DNA of 33,709 nucleotides, taken from contig NZ_JASTZU010000030.1 of NCBI RefSeq assembly GCF_030282825.1, positions 1-33,709 on the forward strand. Direction: 5' to 3'. Positions 21,550 to 28,759 of the stretch are shown here, piece after piece. Position numbers and translations under genes: made by a program. The notes under the pieces are model-generated. The model did not search any database. It was not told the DNA's origin and saw only the letters and a program-made list of their open reading frames with translations. This stretch comes from Aquibacillus rhizosphaerae. GTDB taxonomy: Bacteria; Bacillota; Bacilli; Bacillales; Amphibacillaceae. Position 1 is the stretch's first letter, and each line of letters begins with the position of its first letter.

Positions 21550-21700
21550 GAAAGTAGGTTGGTATTAGGGTTGGTATAGGTGTCTATTTTGGTTAAATAA
21601 GTAGTTTTTCCTGACAAACGGTACAGTATTCATTCCTTACTAAAAAGAGCGAGAGTACCTAAATGAGTAATCTCCATCCAAGTAATCTCGCTCTATTTTT
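21550..21700. repeat. Dispersed structured repeat, copy 2 (partner at 3044-3180)
   Basis: The shared blocks with copy 1 are GGTTGGTATTAGG, TTTCCTGAC, TACAGTATTC, ACTAAAAAGAG, GTACCTAAATG and TCTCCATCCAAGTA. The strong hairpin at its right end is listed separately. The two copies lie in the same orientation about 18.5 kb apart. Confidence 0.6.
21646..21694 (-). terminator. Hairpin within repeat copy 2
   Basis: AGAGCGAGAGTAC (21646-21658) pairs with GTAATCTCGCTCT (21682-21694) at 12 of 13 positions. On the minus strand the stem is followed by TTTTTAG, which suits termination of yqjF about 115 bases after its stop. On the plus strand ATTTTTCTTT follows, so it may act both ways. Confidence 0.65.
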
Positions 21701-21809
21701 CTTTAATATTATCAATAACTATTTCCATACCGTCATTTAGAATCTTGTTTTTCTATATACATGTCTAACCACTTCTCAGGGTATCTAGGAAAACGAACCG
21801 GTTAACCTA

Positions 21810-22553
21810 TTACCGGACACGATCTAACTTCCACACAAAGGCGCGAATCGATGGCGAATATAAAAGCAGTGGTTCACTATCGAAATAAGTATCAGGTAAA
21901 AATGGAGCGATCTTATTGATTTTGATTTCTGCTTCTGCTTGTTGAAGATCCCACGGTGTGTGATGAATGTCTCCTCGATAAACACGCTGACCTTTCGTTG
22001 TCCACAAACAATATCTAGCTGTTAACCAGTCTTCAATGCTTCCTTTTGTAGCAGTAAATACCGGCGATGTTGGGCGATAAGCAACATCGAAGCTTGCACT
22101 TAGGTAACCTCGATGTGTCCGTTCACTTTTAAAATCGATTCTTCCATTTATATCTGTCATTTCCATGTCAGCATTTACGTATGGTAAGGAAAATAACTTT
22201 CTTGCACCAGCTACCGCTAGTTTATGATTTGCATCTAAAGTAAAAAAGTAAACACCTGGTTTTCCATTAATTTTTACATATGTACGCACATTTAATTCTA
22301 GAAAAGACTGAACATAAGGAACCTGCGGGAATCCATGCATCCTAATATTATTCATTGCAAATGGAACAATACCAATCCAACCCGTTCCATCAAATGTATC
22401 TAGCTCAAGTGCTGGTGGTATATGCTTTTTAAGTTCTTCAACGGGAATAGGCCAATGCATAAATAGTAATTGATCCCACATTTGAGTCATAAGCCACGGA
22501 CTCGTTGGAAGGGGATATGGACGATGTTCGATTTGATTAAATTCTTGATACAT
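21810..22553 (-). CDS. yqjF: DUF2071 / YqjF family protein
   Basis: The protein has 247 residues. The sequence fits the YqjF (DUF2071) family, for example PWLMTQMWDQLLFMHWPIP (residues 19-37), LELDTFDGTGWIGIVPF, FLELNVRTYVKINGKPGVYFF and the late WTARYCLW-like block (here WLTARYCLW). No signal peptide or membrane segment is seen, and the biochemical role of the family is unknown to me. The start is supported by AGGGGGG seven bases upstream. It stands alone between the dhb promoter region and a palindromic element, with a T-tailed hairpin downstream. Confidence 0.8.
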   Translation of the reverse strand: MYQEFNQIEHRPYPLPTSPWLMTQMWDQLLFMHWPIPVEELKKHIPPALELDTFDGTGWIGIVPFAMNNIRMHGFPQVPYVQSFLELNVRTYVKINGKPGVYFFTLDANHKLAVAGARKLFSLPYVNADMEMTDINGRIDFKSERTHRGYLSASFDVAYRPTSPVFTATKGSIEDWLTARYCLWTTKGQRVYRGDIHHTPWDLQQAEAEIKINKIAPFLPDTYFDSEPLLLYSPSIRAFVWKLDRVR

Positions 22554-22660
22554 TTTACTGCCCCCCCTATGAGTTGATTCTCTTTATTATGTTCGTTGTA
22601 TGTCAGTTTTACCATTAGTGAAAAAGAATTAATACTAAACCAATTCTTTATCTACTTTAA

Positions 22661-22772
22661 TCAATTTCATAATACCAATCTTGTCGTCACCTACAACAAT
22701 ATATAGTTGGACAAAACCATTTCCAAACTATGTATTGTCATAGATGAATGAATAAGGTAATTATGAAATTGA
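22661..22772. repeat. 112-base imperfect palindrome, MITE-like
   Basis: TCAATTTCATAAT (22661-22673) is perfectly inverted at 22760-22772. A second pair, around ACAATATATAGTTGG and CCAAACTATGTATTGT, lies near the centre. The two ~50-base arms match along most of their length, so the whole block could fold into one long hairpin. It sits just past the end of the membrane-TPR gene. Confidence 0.5.
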
Positions 22773-22787
22773 CTCACTTATATACTA

Positions 22788-24389
22788 TTATAATTCATTT
22801 AGGTTGCCAGTATCTGTGTCTGGATCTGATAATGGGTCTTCCTCTTCAAATTCAAATTCCAATTCTCCTCCATATTCTTCTTCTAGTTCTATAAATTCAA
22901 TCGTTTGTCGGACTGAATCGAAGTACGGATCATAAAAAGCATACTCAGAGTATCTTGGGTCGATCTCGAATGCTTTCCTTAAAAGTGAAACTGCTTCGGC
23001 TGATTGATCTCTATAAGCCACTATTTGTGCTGAGCTGTAATAACCATTTGGATATTCAGGGAAATCTAAAATGATGTCTTCATAGATTGTCAAAGCTTGA
23101 TCATACTGTTCATTATAGGCATACAAATCTCCTTTATATGTGTATGCTTCCACATTGTTAGGATCAATCCTGATAATTTCATCTAAAGCCTGAATAGCTG
23201 AATCCATCTGGCCGGTAAAATCATAGGCATCAACCAGGTACCAATAAGCATCTAAATCATCCGGTACATAGCTAAGGTAGTCATGAAATGCATTTATGGA
23301 CTTCTGATAGTCTCCCATTTCATAGTAAGTAGTCCCCAACCCATAATACACATGGGCTGAATCTTCTGTAATCTCATATTCTAGAGCTTCATTATAGGCA
23401 TCTAATGCTTCTGTATGTTTACCTAAATTTAAGTAAGAATGTCCTAAACTTATATATTCATAAGCAGAATTAGGTTCCACGTTCAAAGCTTTATGTAAGG
23501 TAGTGTTTGCTTCTCCATTTCTACCCAATTCTATTAATGCCCATCCTTTGTTCGTAAGTGCCGCATCATTCGTCGGGTCAATTTCTAAAATACGATCCAA
23601 AATTTCTAAACCGTGCTCATATTCTCCTTGTTCTAACAGATCATAGGCTTCTTCATTAAGCGTAACTAAATCAGCATCGTCATCATCCATAACGAATGAA
23701 TCAGCAGCATTACTATTTTCTTGAAAACTAGTAGTTGATACATCAGCCTTCTGATCCATAACTACAGCCAAGTGTGTAGTCATTCCATATATATTTACAA
23801 AAAAGTAAATGAGGTAGGATACGAGTGCCAAGCTGTAAATAACATAACGAAGCTTTTTAAATCCGTGATATTTAATAAAGGCATACACAGCTATGATAGA
23901 GGATGTTATCTGCAGAAAAAACTCTGTAAGAAGTAAGCTATTAAAAAACATCGCATTAAAAAAACTAGTAGAGATCATTGGTATTTCTTCTTGAAATAAA
24001 CTATTGCCATAAAGTAAGATCTCAACAATCCACAAGATTAAGACAAAGATTAATGGTACTGAAGAAAAAGCACTCATGTTTATCATGTGGTTAAACTTGG
24101 CTTTCCCTTTAAATACTTTACCTATCATCAAAGAAAAAAATGCGCCTACGAAAAGTCTCATGTAACCTAAAACCGGACCAATAATAATAGCTTTCAAAAG
24201 AATCGATGTTAAAGAATCGTTTTCTCCCCAACTTAATAAGTAGGCGAGTGTTAACCAATGCGTAACACCAATAATAAAAGAGACGCAAAAGATCTGGCTA
24301 ATGCGTAGCTTTGTATCTTTCTCCATTTGTATTGTTTCTATAGGATTTTTAATCATGTTGATCCAAGGGAATGTAAAGGAATTCTTCAT
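22788..24389 (-). CDS. Yip1-like membrane protein with TPR repeats
   Basis: The protein has 533 residues; the ATG at 24389 is chosen for the AAGGAGG just before it. Residues ~32-201 form about five membrane segments in a Yip1/YIP1-like arrangement. An acidic linker with DDDDAD (235-240) follows. Residues ~243-480 hold six or seven TPR units, recognisable from repeats such as LEIDPTNDAALTNKGWALIELG and IRIDPNNVEAYTYKGDLY. The last ~35 residues are strongly acidic. TPR units bind other proteins, so this is probably a membrane scaffold, but its partners are unknown. It is divergent from the DUF4190-like gene with a 237-base gap. Confidence 0.75.
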   Translation of the reverse strand: MKNSFTFPWINMIKNPIETIQMEKDTKLRISQIFCVSFIIGVTHWLTLAYLLSWGENDSLTSILLKAIIIGPVLGYMRLFVGAFFSLMIGKVFKGKAKFNHMINMSAFSSVPLIFVLILWIVEILLYGNSLFQEEIPMISTSFFNAMFFNSLLLTEFFLQITSSIIAVYAFIKYHGFKKLRYVIYSLALVSYLIYFFVNIYGMTTHLAVVMDQKADVSTTSFQENSNAADSFVMDDDDADLVTLNEEAYDLLEQGEYEHGLEILDRILEIDPTNDAALTNKGWALIELGRNGEANTTLHKALNVEPNSAYEYISLGHSYLNLGKHTEALDAYNEALEYEITEDSAHVYYGLGTTYYEMGDYQKSINAFHDYLSYVPDDLDAYWYLVDAYDFTGQMDSAIQALDEIIRIDPNNVEAYTYKGDLYAYNEQYDQALTIYEDIILDFPEYPNGYYSSAQIVAYRDQSAEAVSLLRKAFEIDPRYSEYAFYDPYFDSVRQTIEFIELEEEYGGELEFEFEEEDPLSDPDTDTGNLNEL

Positions 24390-24626
24390 GATATCCTCCT
24401 TTCTGCCATCACAATTATACAATAATTCCCACCAAATAAAACCTAAAAATTATATATTTTAACAAATGAGGAAGATATTTCATCAGTACCTGTTGACATG
24501 TTCGGCGTACTACCTCATAATCTATTTGATACATAAAGGTAGCAGATTTATATTAATAAAAAATTATAGAGTAATAAACTTTAAGTACGGATAATATAGT
24601 AATGAAAAATGAAAGGAAGTTGTAAT

Positions 24627-25091
24627 TTGGAACATGAATACAAAAATACGGAACAAAGTGAAAAACCCGATTTAACTAACGCAACTCAACCAGATCATAC
24701 ACCTCAGCAAACTCGCATAACAAACCAAGCAACACCATCTCAGCAAGTTTATGCCACACAAGAATCGCCTAGAACTGAACAAACTCAGCCAACTGAACAC
24801 CATTATAAAAATGAATTTAATCAAAGGCATGTCAACACAACAAACGGAAAAGCTATTGCATCCTTAGTTACTGGTATTTTGTCAATTATTCTCGTATATA
24901 TTGGAGTAATTATTGGAATAGTCGCGATTGTTCTTGCAGCTAAATCACTTAAAGAAATTAAGGAAAACCAACAAGAAGGTCGTGGAATGGCCATCGCAGG
25001 GTTAACAACAGGAATTATCGGTACTTCCATTTACGGATTGATATTGTTATTTGTGTTTATCTTTGCTATCTTTGCTGCGTCAACCTATTAA
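24627..25091 (+). CDS. DUF4190-like small membrane protein
   Basis: The protein has 154 residues from the TTG at 24627, seven bases after AAAGGAAG; an ATG six codons upstream has no clear ribosome binding site. The N-terminal ~70 residues are a Q/T/P-rich, low-complexity, probably disordered region. The C-terminal part has two hydrophobic hairpin segments: GKAIASLVTGILSIILVYIG with IGIVAIVLAA, and GRGMAIAGLTTGIIGTSIYG with LILLFVFIFAIFAA. The pattern of KAIASLVLGI plus KGMAIAGLVLG is typical of DUF4190 domains. Its function is unknown. It converges on the MHYT gene, with a palindrome between them. Confidence 0.75.
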   Translation: MEHEYKNTEQSEKPDLTNATQPDHTPQQTRITNQATPSQQVYATQESPRTEQTQPTEHHYKNEFNQRHVNTTNGKAIASLVTGILSIILVYIGVIIGIVAIVLAAKSLKEIKENQQEGRGMAIAGLTTGIIGTSIYGLILLFVFIFAIFAASTY

Positions 25092-25276
25092 TAATAAGGA
25101 CCGCTAATCATTCTCTTAGAGAAGACCTATGTTGATATTAGGACCATCTTCCTTTCTATCTCTAGGTCTCTCTGAATGTGCCTTTCACCAAAACTTCACA
25201 CTGATTATCTCGTCTAGCTTCGCATTGCTTTGTACACTCCTAACTACTTTCAAAACGAACATACTCTTAAAACGAG

Positions 25277-25322
25277 TGCCAGACACCACAAAAAGACAGC
25301 TGTCCTTTAATGGTGTCTAGCA
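25277..25322. repeat. TGCCAGACACCA palindrome with inner GACAGCTGTC
   Basis: TGCCAGACACCA (25277-25288) pairs with TGGTGTCTAGCA (25311-25322) with one mismatch. The perfect palindrome GACAGCTGTC lies inside at 25295-25304. Placed between convergent genes, it may serve as a bidirectional 3' hairpin. It resembles the TGTCAGGCACC-type palindromes dispersed in Bacillaceae. Confidence 0.55.
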
Positions 25323-25335
25323 AAATCAATCCATA

Positions 25336-27378
25336 TCAAGTTGTTATATGTGTTCTCTCTCGTAGCCAATCTGTTATTTCAGTTACAGTTAGTGGTTTAG
25401 AAAAGAAATATCCTTGAACTGCAGGATCTGCAGCCACGTCACTTTTAATGTAACTAAACTGTTCTGTCGTTTCGATCCCTTCAATTACAATATTTAAATG
25501 TAAAGAGCTACATAAGGTAATGATTGCATTTAGTACGTCTGAGTCCTTTTTAGACTCCGGGACATAATCCACAAATGTTTTATCTATCTTAATGGTTGAA
25601 ATCGGAATACGTCTCAAATAAGACAAAGATGATAATCCTGTTCCAAAGTCATCTAAAGCAACTGGGATTCCAAATGAACTAAACTTATGAACCGCATTTA
25701 TTGCATTTTCGATATCATTGATGACACTAGTTTCTGTTATTTCCAGCTCAATTAGATTAGGGGCCAATTTATATTTGTTAAGATTGCGCTCAATTGCATC
25801 TTGTAATTTAAGTGATGTTATATAGGCTCCTGGTATGTTAATCGCAACCTGTACAAAAGGAGTATCATCGAGGACCCATTTTGAAATTTGTTTGCACACT
25901 GCTTCTATGACCCAATCGGTTACCTCGAAAATTTTCCCGTTGGACTCAAAAACGGGTATAAAGACACCGGGTGAAATTAAGCCATGCTGTGGGTGATTCC
26001 AACGTAACAATGCTTCAAGACCAGTCACTTGCATCGTTTTTGTGCATACTTTCGGTTGATACACTAAAAAAAGTTCATTTTTCTCCATCGCTTGTTGAAC
26101 ATCATTAACCAGCTGTCTTTCTAAACTATACGTATGCACAGAAGCATCGTACTCAATCACTTCATGCTTATATGTAACAGATTGATGTCGAAGTACAGCC
26201 ATGCAATTTGCAAATGACTGCTTTATATCCTGATTGTCTTGACTTGTTGAAACGGAACAAACAGATTCGATGTTAATGGAGGCATTGCCTATTGTAAAAG
26301 GCATCTTGAACACTGAAAGTATTCTTTCTAATGACAGCTTCATCTCCTCATAACTATGATCTTCATTTACTAAAATGGCAAAACGATTTCCTTCTATTCG
26401 ATACACGACGGAAGAATTAGGTTTTAACCGTTGAATCGTTTCTCCTACTACCTTAATCAATTCATCTCCAAATGAATAGCCTTCTCCTGAAATCCACTTC
26501 TCCATGTTATGAATATGCAGAATAGCAAGACTTCCACTTAACGTTTTCTTATCCATATCTTTTTCAAACTGACGCTGATTTTGTAATAATGTCAATGAAT
26601 CATAATAGGTTAACCGGTAGTCTACATAACGGTCGAGAAGACTTGTTAAACCTGAAATAATTAATAAAATGGATATTCCAAGTGTCACAAAGGTAATTAA
26701 TAAGGACATATCCATCCCATGCAAATGGTCCATACTTGTATGTATTGGTTCCTCCACATAAAAGACTACAGCTGCCATTCCAGTATAATGCATACTAGTA
26801 ATAGCAAGACCCATCACGAGAGATGTTACTGCCTTTATTAATAGATTACCCATATACTTCTGTAAAGCTGAGAATATAAATAAAGCAGCATTAGAAGCAA
26901 GAATGGCGATTATAATGGATGCAAAGAATAGCAAAGGTTTATAAGAATATGATGCCTCCATTTTCATTGCAGTCATTCCAATATAGTGCATAGACGAAAT
27001 TCCAATTCCCATAAAAAGTCCTGCAATCGCATAAGGAAAGTTTGTATGGTTTCCTCGATTAGCAATAAAAAATGCTAAATAAGAAGCAGCAATAGCTGGA
27101 AATACTGAGATGATTGTTAGTAACAAATCATATTCCATTGGGATTGGTAGCATAAACGCACTCATTCCAATAAAATGCATCGACCATATCCCTAATCCCA
27201 TTGCTAAAGAAGCAAGGAGTAACCAAAAACTCTTCTTAAAAAAACTATTTTGTTGGATACGTTGATTCATTGATATTGAAGCATAAGAGGCACAGCATGC
27301 AATGACTACGGAGAGAATGACAACAGGTATGGAGTAATCTCCATCTAATTGATGCATATTTTCTGGGATGTTAAACAT
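25336..27378 (-). CDS. MHYT-GGDEF-EAL membrane protein, probable cyclic-di-GMP phosphodiesterase
   Basis: The protein has 680 residues. The membrane part (~15-245) is a seven-helix MHYT sensor with the three signature repeats SMHFIGM (66-72), SMHYIGM (129-135) and SMHYTGM (195-201), thought to bind a metal and sense O2, CO or NO. Residues ~255-410 are a GGDEF-type domain whose active site reads EGNRF (329-333) in place of GGDEF, so cyclase activity should be absent. Residues ~420-670 are an EAL domain with E455-A-L, ELEITET, DDFGTG (576-581), K597/K600, IEGIET (632-637) and the QGYFFSKPL end, all as in active phosphodiesterases. The expected role is to break down cyclic-di-GMP in response to a gas or redox signal. 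The start has only a weak GAGG upstream. Confidence 0.9.
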   Translation of the reverse strand: MFNIPENMHQLDGDYSIPVVILSVVIACCASYASISMNQRIQQNSFFKKSFWLLLASLAMGLGIWSMHFIGMSAFMLPIPMEYDLLLTIISVFPAIAASYLAFFIANRGNHTNFPYAIAGLFMGIGISSMHYIGMTAMKMEASYSYKPLLFFASIIIAILASNAALFIFSALQKYMGNLLIKAVTSLVMGLAITSMHYTGMAAVVFYVEEPIHTSMDHLHGMDMSLLITFVTLGISILLIISGLTSLLDRYVDYRLTYYDSLTLLQNQRQFEKDMDKKTLSGSLAILHIHNMEKWISGEGYSFGDELIKVVGETIQRLKPNSSVVYRIEGNRFAILVNEDHSYEEMKLSLERILSVFKMPFTIGNASINIESVCSVSTSQDNQDIKQSFANCMAVLRHQSVTYKHEVIEYDASVHTYSLERQLVNDVQQAMEKNELFLVYQPKVCTKTMQVTGLEALLRWNHPQHGLISPGVFIPVFESNGKIFEVTDWVIEAVCKQISKWVLDDTPFVQVAINIPGAYITSLKLQDAIERNLNKYKLAPNLIELEITETSVINDIENAINAVHKFSSFGIPVALDDFGTGLSSLSYLRRIPISTIKIDKTFVDYVPESKKDSDVLNAIITLCSSLHLNIVIEGIETTEQFSYIKSDVAADPAVQGYFFSKPLTVTEITDWLRERTHITT

Positions 27379-27449
27379 ATGATGAGCCTCACTTATTAAA
27401 CTTTTTATTTCTTTTTATATCGGTTGATTAATATATATATCAAATAGCT

Positions 27450-27476
27450 GGAAGCAGGGGACGGTTCTCTGCTTCC
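27450..27476 (+). repeat. GGAAGCAGGGGACGGTTC-family palindrome, copy C
   Basis: GGAAGCA (27450-27456) and TGCTTCC (27470-27476) enclose GGGGACGGTTCTC. TTTTTAAGC follows, so the element can also act as a terminator on the plus strand. Confidence 0.7.
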
Positions 27477-27780
27477 TTTTTAAGCATTTAAATGCGGTCT
27501 CCTTTACTAATCTCTTCATTGCTCATTACGTTGATTTGTTTGGGAAGCTCCTTCAAAAACATGTAGCCTTTTATATGATCTTGCGTTCCTTGACCAGGTT
27601 ACACTGTTATACAACCCTTCCTTATGCCTAGGAGCTCAATTCCTCCCTTGATTCATACACGTCCCCTGCCTCTTTTCAGGTAATCTCTACTGCCATTTTA
27701 TGAGAACTGCGGTACATGAAAACTGCTGTATTTTGGCAATTATATGATTGAATCTTGGGTATCTTCATTCATTATTTTCC
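27477..27780. other. Intergenic interval with a repeat relic
   Basis: GTCCCCTGCCTC at 27661-27672 is a decayed relic of the GGGGACGGTTC family in reverse orientation. On the minus strand about 34 codons, ending in NEEISKGDRI just beside copy C, read as protein-like, but both ends are closed by stops and no start is visible. I see nothing else. Confidence 0.35.
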
Positions 27781-27781
27781 A

Positions 27782-27828
27782 CACATATTTACTTTCAGCG
27801 TGCTCCATACTAAAGCAATAAAAGGAGG
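27782..27828 (+). promoter_or_regulatory. Sigma-G-like promoter and ribosome binding site of the small spore-type gene
   Basis: CATACTA at 27806-27812 is the exact -10 consensus of the forespore sigma factors G and F. The possible -35 CACATA (27782-27787, 18-base spacing) matches only in its last three bases. AAAGGAGG at 27821-27828 lies just downstream, leaving a very short leader. Confidence 0.5.
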
Positions 27829-27835
27829 TTTGTTT

Positions 27836-28000
27836 ATGGCTAAAAGAAATAAGCAAAATGACGCTCAACAAAAGAATAAACAGGGATTTGACTCTAGCAA
27901 GACGGATTCAGAATTCTCTAAGGAATTTGGTAGTGCCAGTGCAAATCGAGCACACAAAAACAAGGCCAAGAAAAAAAGAGAACTTAGAAGCACTGATTAA
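27836..28000 (+). CDS. Small basic, hydrophilic protein, possibly a gamma-type small acid-soluble spore protein
   Basis: The protein has 54 residues. The ATG at 27836 is chosen because AAAGGAGG lies seven bases upstream; the longer frame from 27755 has no such support. The composition is Lys, Gln, Asn and Ser rich with no membrane segment. DSEFSKEFGSASA (residues 24-36) resembles the region of gamma-type small acid-soluble spore proteins cut by the germination protease (GTEFASET in SspE). The sigma-G-like -10 box upstream agrees with forespore expression. If correct, the protein is an amino-acid store used at germination. It has only one such site instead of the usual repeats, so the assignment is tentative. 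Confidence 0.55.
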   Translation: MAKRNKQNDAQQKNKQGFDSSKTDSEFSKEFGSASANRAHKNKAKKKRELRSTD

Positions 28001-28054
28001 TAATTAATTAAAATAAACTTGCGAACTGCTAGTAAAAAAGGAGCATAATTTACG

Positions 28055-28177
28055 ATGTCTAAATCAAAAAGTCAACGAGAACGACAATGGGAAACAAGAA
28101 AAAGATCACAAGACCCACACGGAAAAGTAAAGTCCTTTGAGCAGCTATCCGAAGAAGGTAAAAAAACAGGAAAATAG
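28055..28177 (+). CDS. 40-residue basic protein, resembles DUF6254
   Basis: The frame encodes MSKSKSQRERQW, then ETRKRSQDPHGKVKSFEQL and SEEGKKTGK. AAAAAGGAG lies 11 bases upstream. The QW-x3-K/R plus Q-x-PHGKVKS pattern matches, from memory, short conserved Bacillaceae proteins annotated DUF6254, whose role is unknown. It lies 54 bases after the spore-type gene in the same direction and could share its transcript. Codon use is ordinary. The high content of Lys, Arg and Glu and the lack of hydrophobic residues suggest a soluble and possibly nucleic-acid-associated peptide. Confidence 0.6.
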   Translation: MSKSKSQRERQWETRKRSQDPHGKVKSFEQLSEEGKKTGK

Positions 28178-28178
28178 C

Positions 28179-28222
28179 AGATGTGGGGACGGTTCTGTGA
28201 TAGAAAAATCGTCCCCTTATCT
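28179..28222. repeat. Divergent GGGGACGGTTC-type palindrome, copy E
   Basis: AGATGTGGGGACG (28179-28191) pairs with CGTCCCCTTATCT (28210-28222) at 11 of 13 positions, and GGTTCTGTG follows the left arm. It sits directly after the 40-residue gene and could be its 3' hairpin. The GGAAGCA part of the family is missing. Confidence 0.55.
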
Positions 28223-28392
28223 ACTATAGAAATTATTGTATCCGTTCTATTTCTTTCCACCATAAAATAAAAAATAGAGTTTATATATTTTTGCTCAGTT
28301 TCAAAATATTCTTTTTTTATCGACTTTCGTATCAAAATCCGAAAATGAAGTTTATTCCTTTTGATCTTTATAAAAACTATTTTCATCTCTGT

Positions 28393-28478
28393 TTAGGAAA
28401 TTATATCTTGAGAATTTCCATTAGCACGATCTCTTCCACATACTTACAATAGTGACCACGTTTCTTCTTTTTCCCCAT
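28393..28478 (-). pseudogene. Possible frameshifted small zinc-ribbon-like gene
   Basis: From an ATG at 28478, with AAGGGG upstream, the minus strand reads MGKKKKRGHYCKYVEE and stops after 25 codons. Dropping one base after HYCK gives CGRDRANGNSQDI and then a stop at 28393. The two pieces together resemble short Bacillus proteins that begin KKKRGHYCKVCG-x-RANEKFSGKGH and end in a second Cys pair, from memory. That second Cys pair is missing here, so the gene would be broken and truncated. Confidence 0.35.
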
Positions 28479-28635
28479 TACATTAACCCCTTGTTATGTT
28501 ACACAATGATATTTTCTTTTCTATATATACTAAGTGCATTCTATTTCGACGCCAAATTTTTTATACGCTTTAATGCCGTTCAACAATGGCTTTTTTTCAT
28601 AGATTAAGCCATCTAACATATTTTATTTCCCATAA

Positions 28636-28689
28636 TTTACAAATTCTTTATAGTAAATACACAAATACTTAATGTTTACTATGTAAGAT
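28636..28689 (+). promoter_or_regulatory. PhoP-box-like repeats and candidate promoter for phnD
   Basis: TTTACA (28636), TTTATA (28647), TACACA (28658) and TTAATG (28669) are spaced exactly 11 bases apart, as in Bacillus PhoP boxes (TT-A/C/T-A-C/T-A, 5-base gaps). TAAGAT at 28684-28689 could be the -10, which would put the boxes at about -60 to -22, the usual activator position. The last two repeats are weak matches. An alternative -10, TATACT, lies at 28719-28724. Confidence 0.5.
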
Positions 28690-28759
28690 GATAGATGATT
28701 CAACAAATAGTTTCAAAATATACTAGAATCAAAAAATTAGTACAGGGGGGAAATGGATA

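Noticed and set aside
25129-25320. 63-codon plus-strand frame
   Set aside because: It has no ribosome binding site, ends inside a palindrome, and its composition is not protein-like.
27481-27620. 34-codon minus-strand stretch that reads like protein
   Set aside because: It is closed by stops on both sides and has no start or recognisable family. It is mentioned only as a possible relic.
28072-28386. 104-codon minus-strand frame
   Set aside because: It is antisense to the 40-residue gene and to a palindrome, has no ribosome binding site and is rich in Ile/Lys/Phe as expected from AT-rich DNA.
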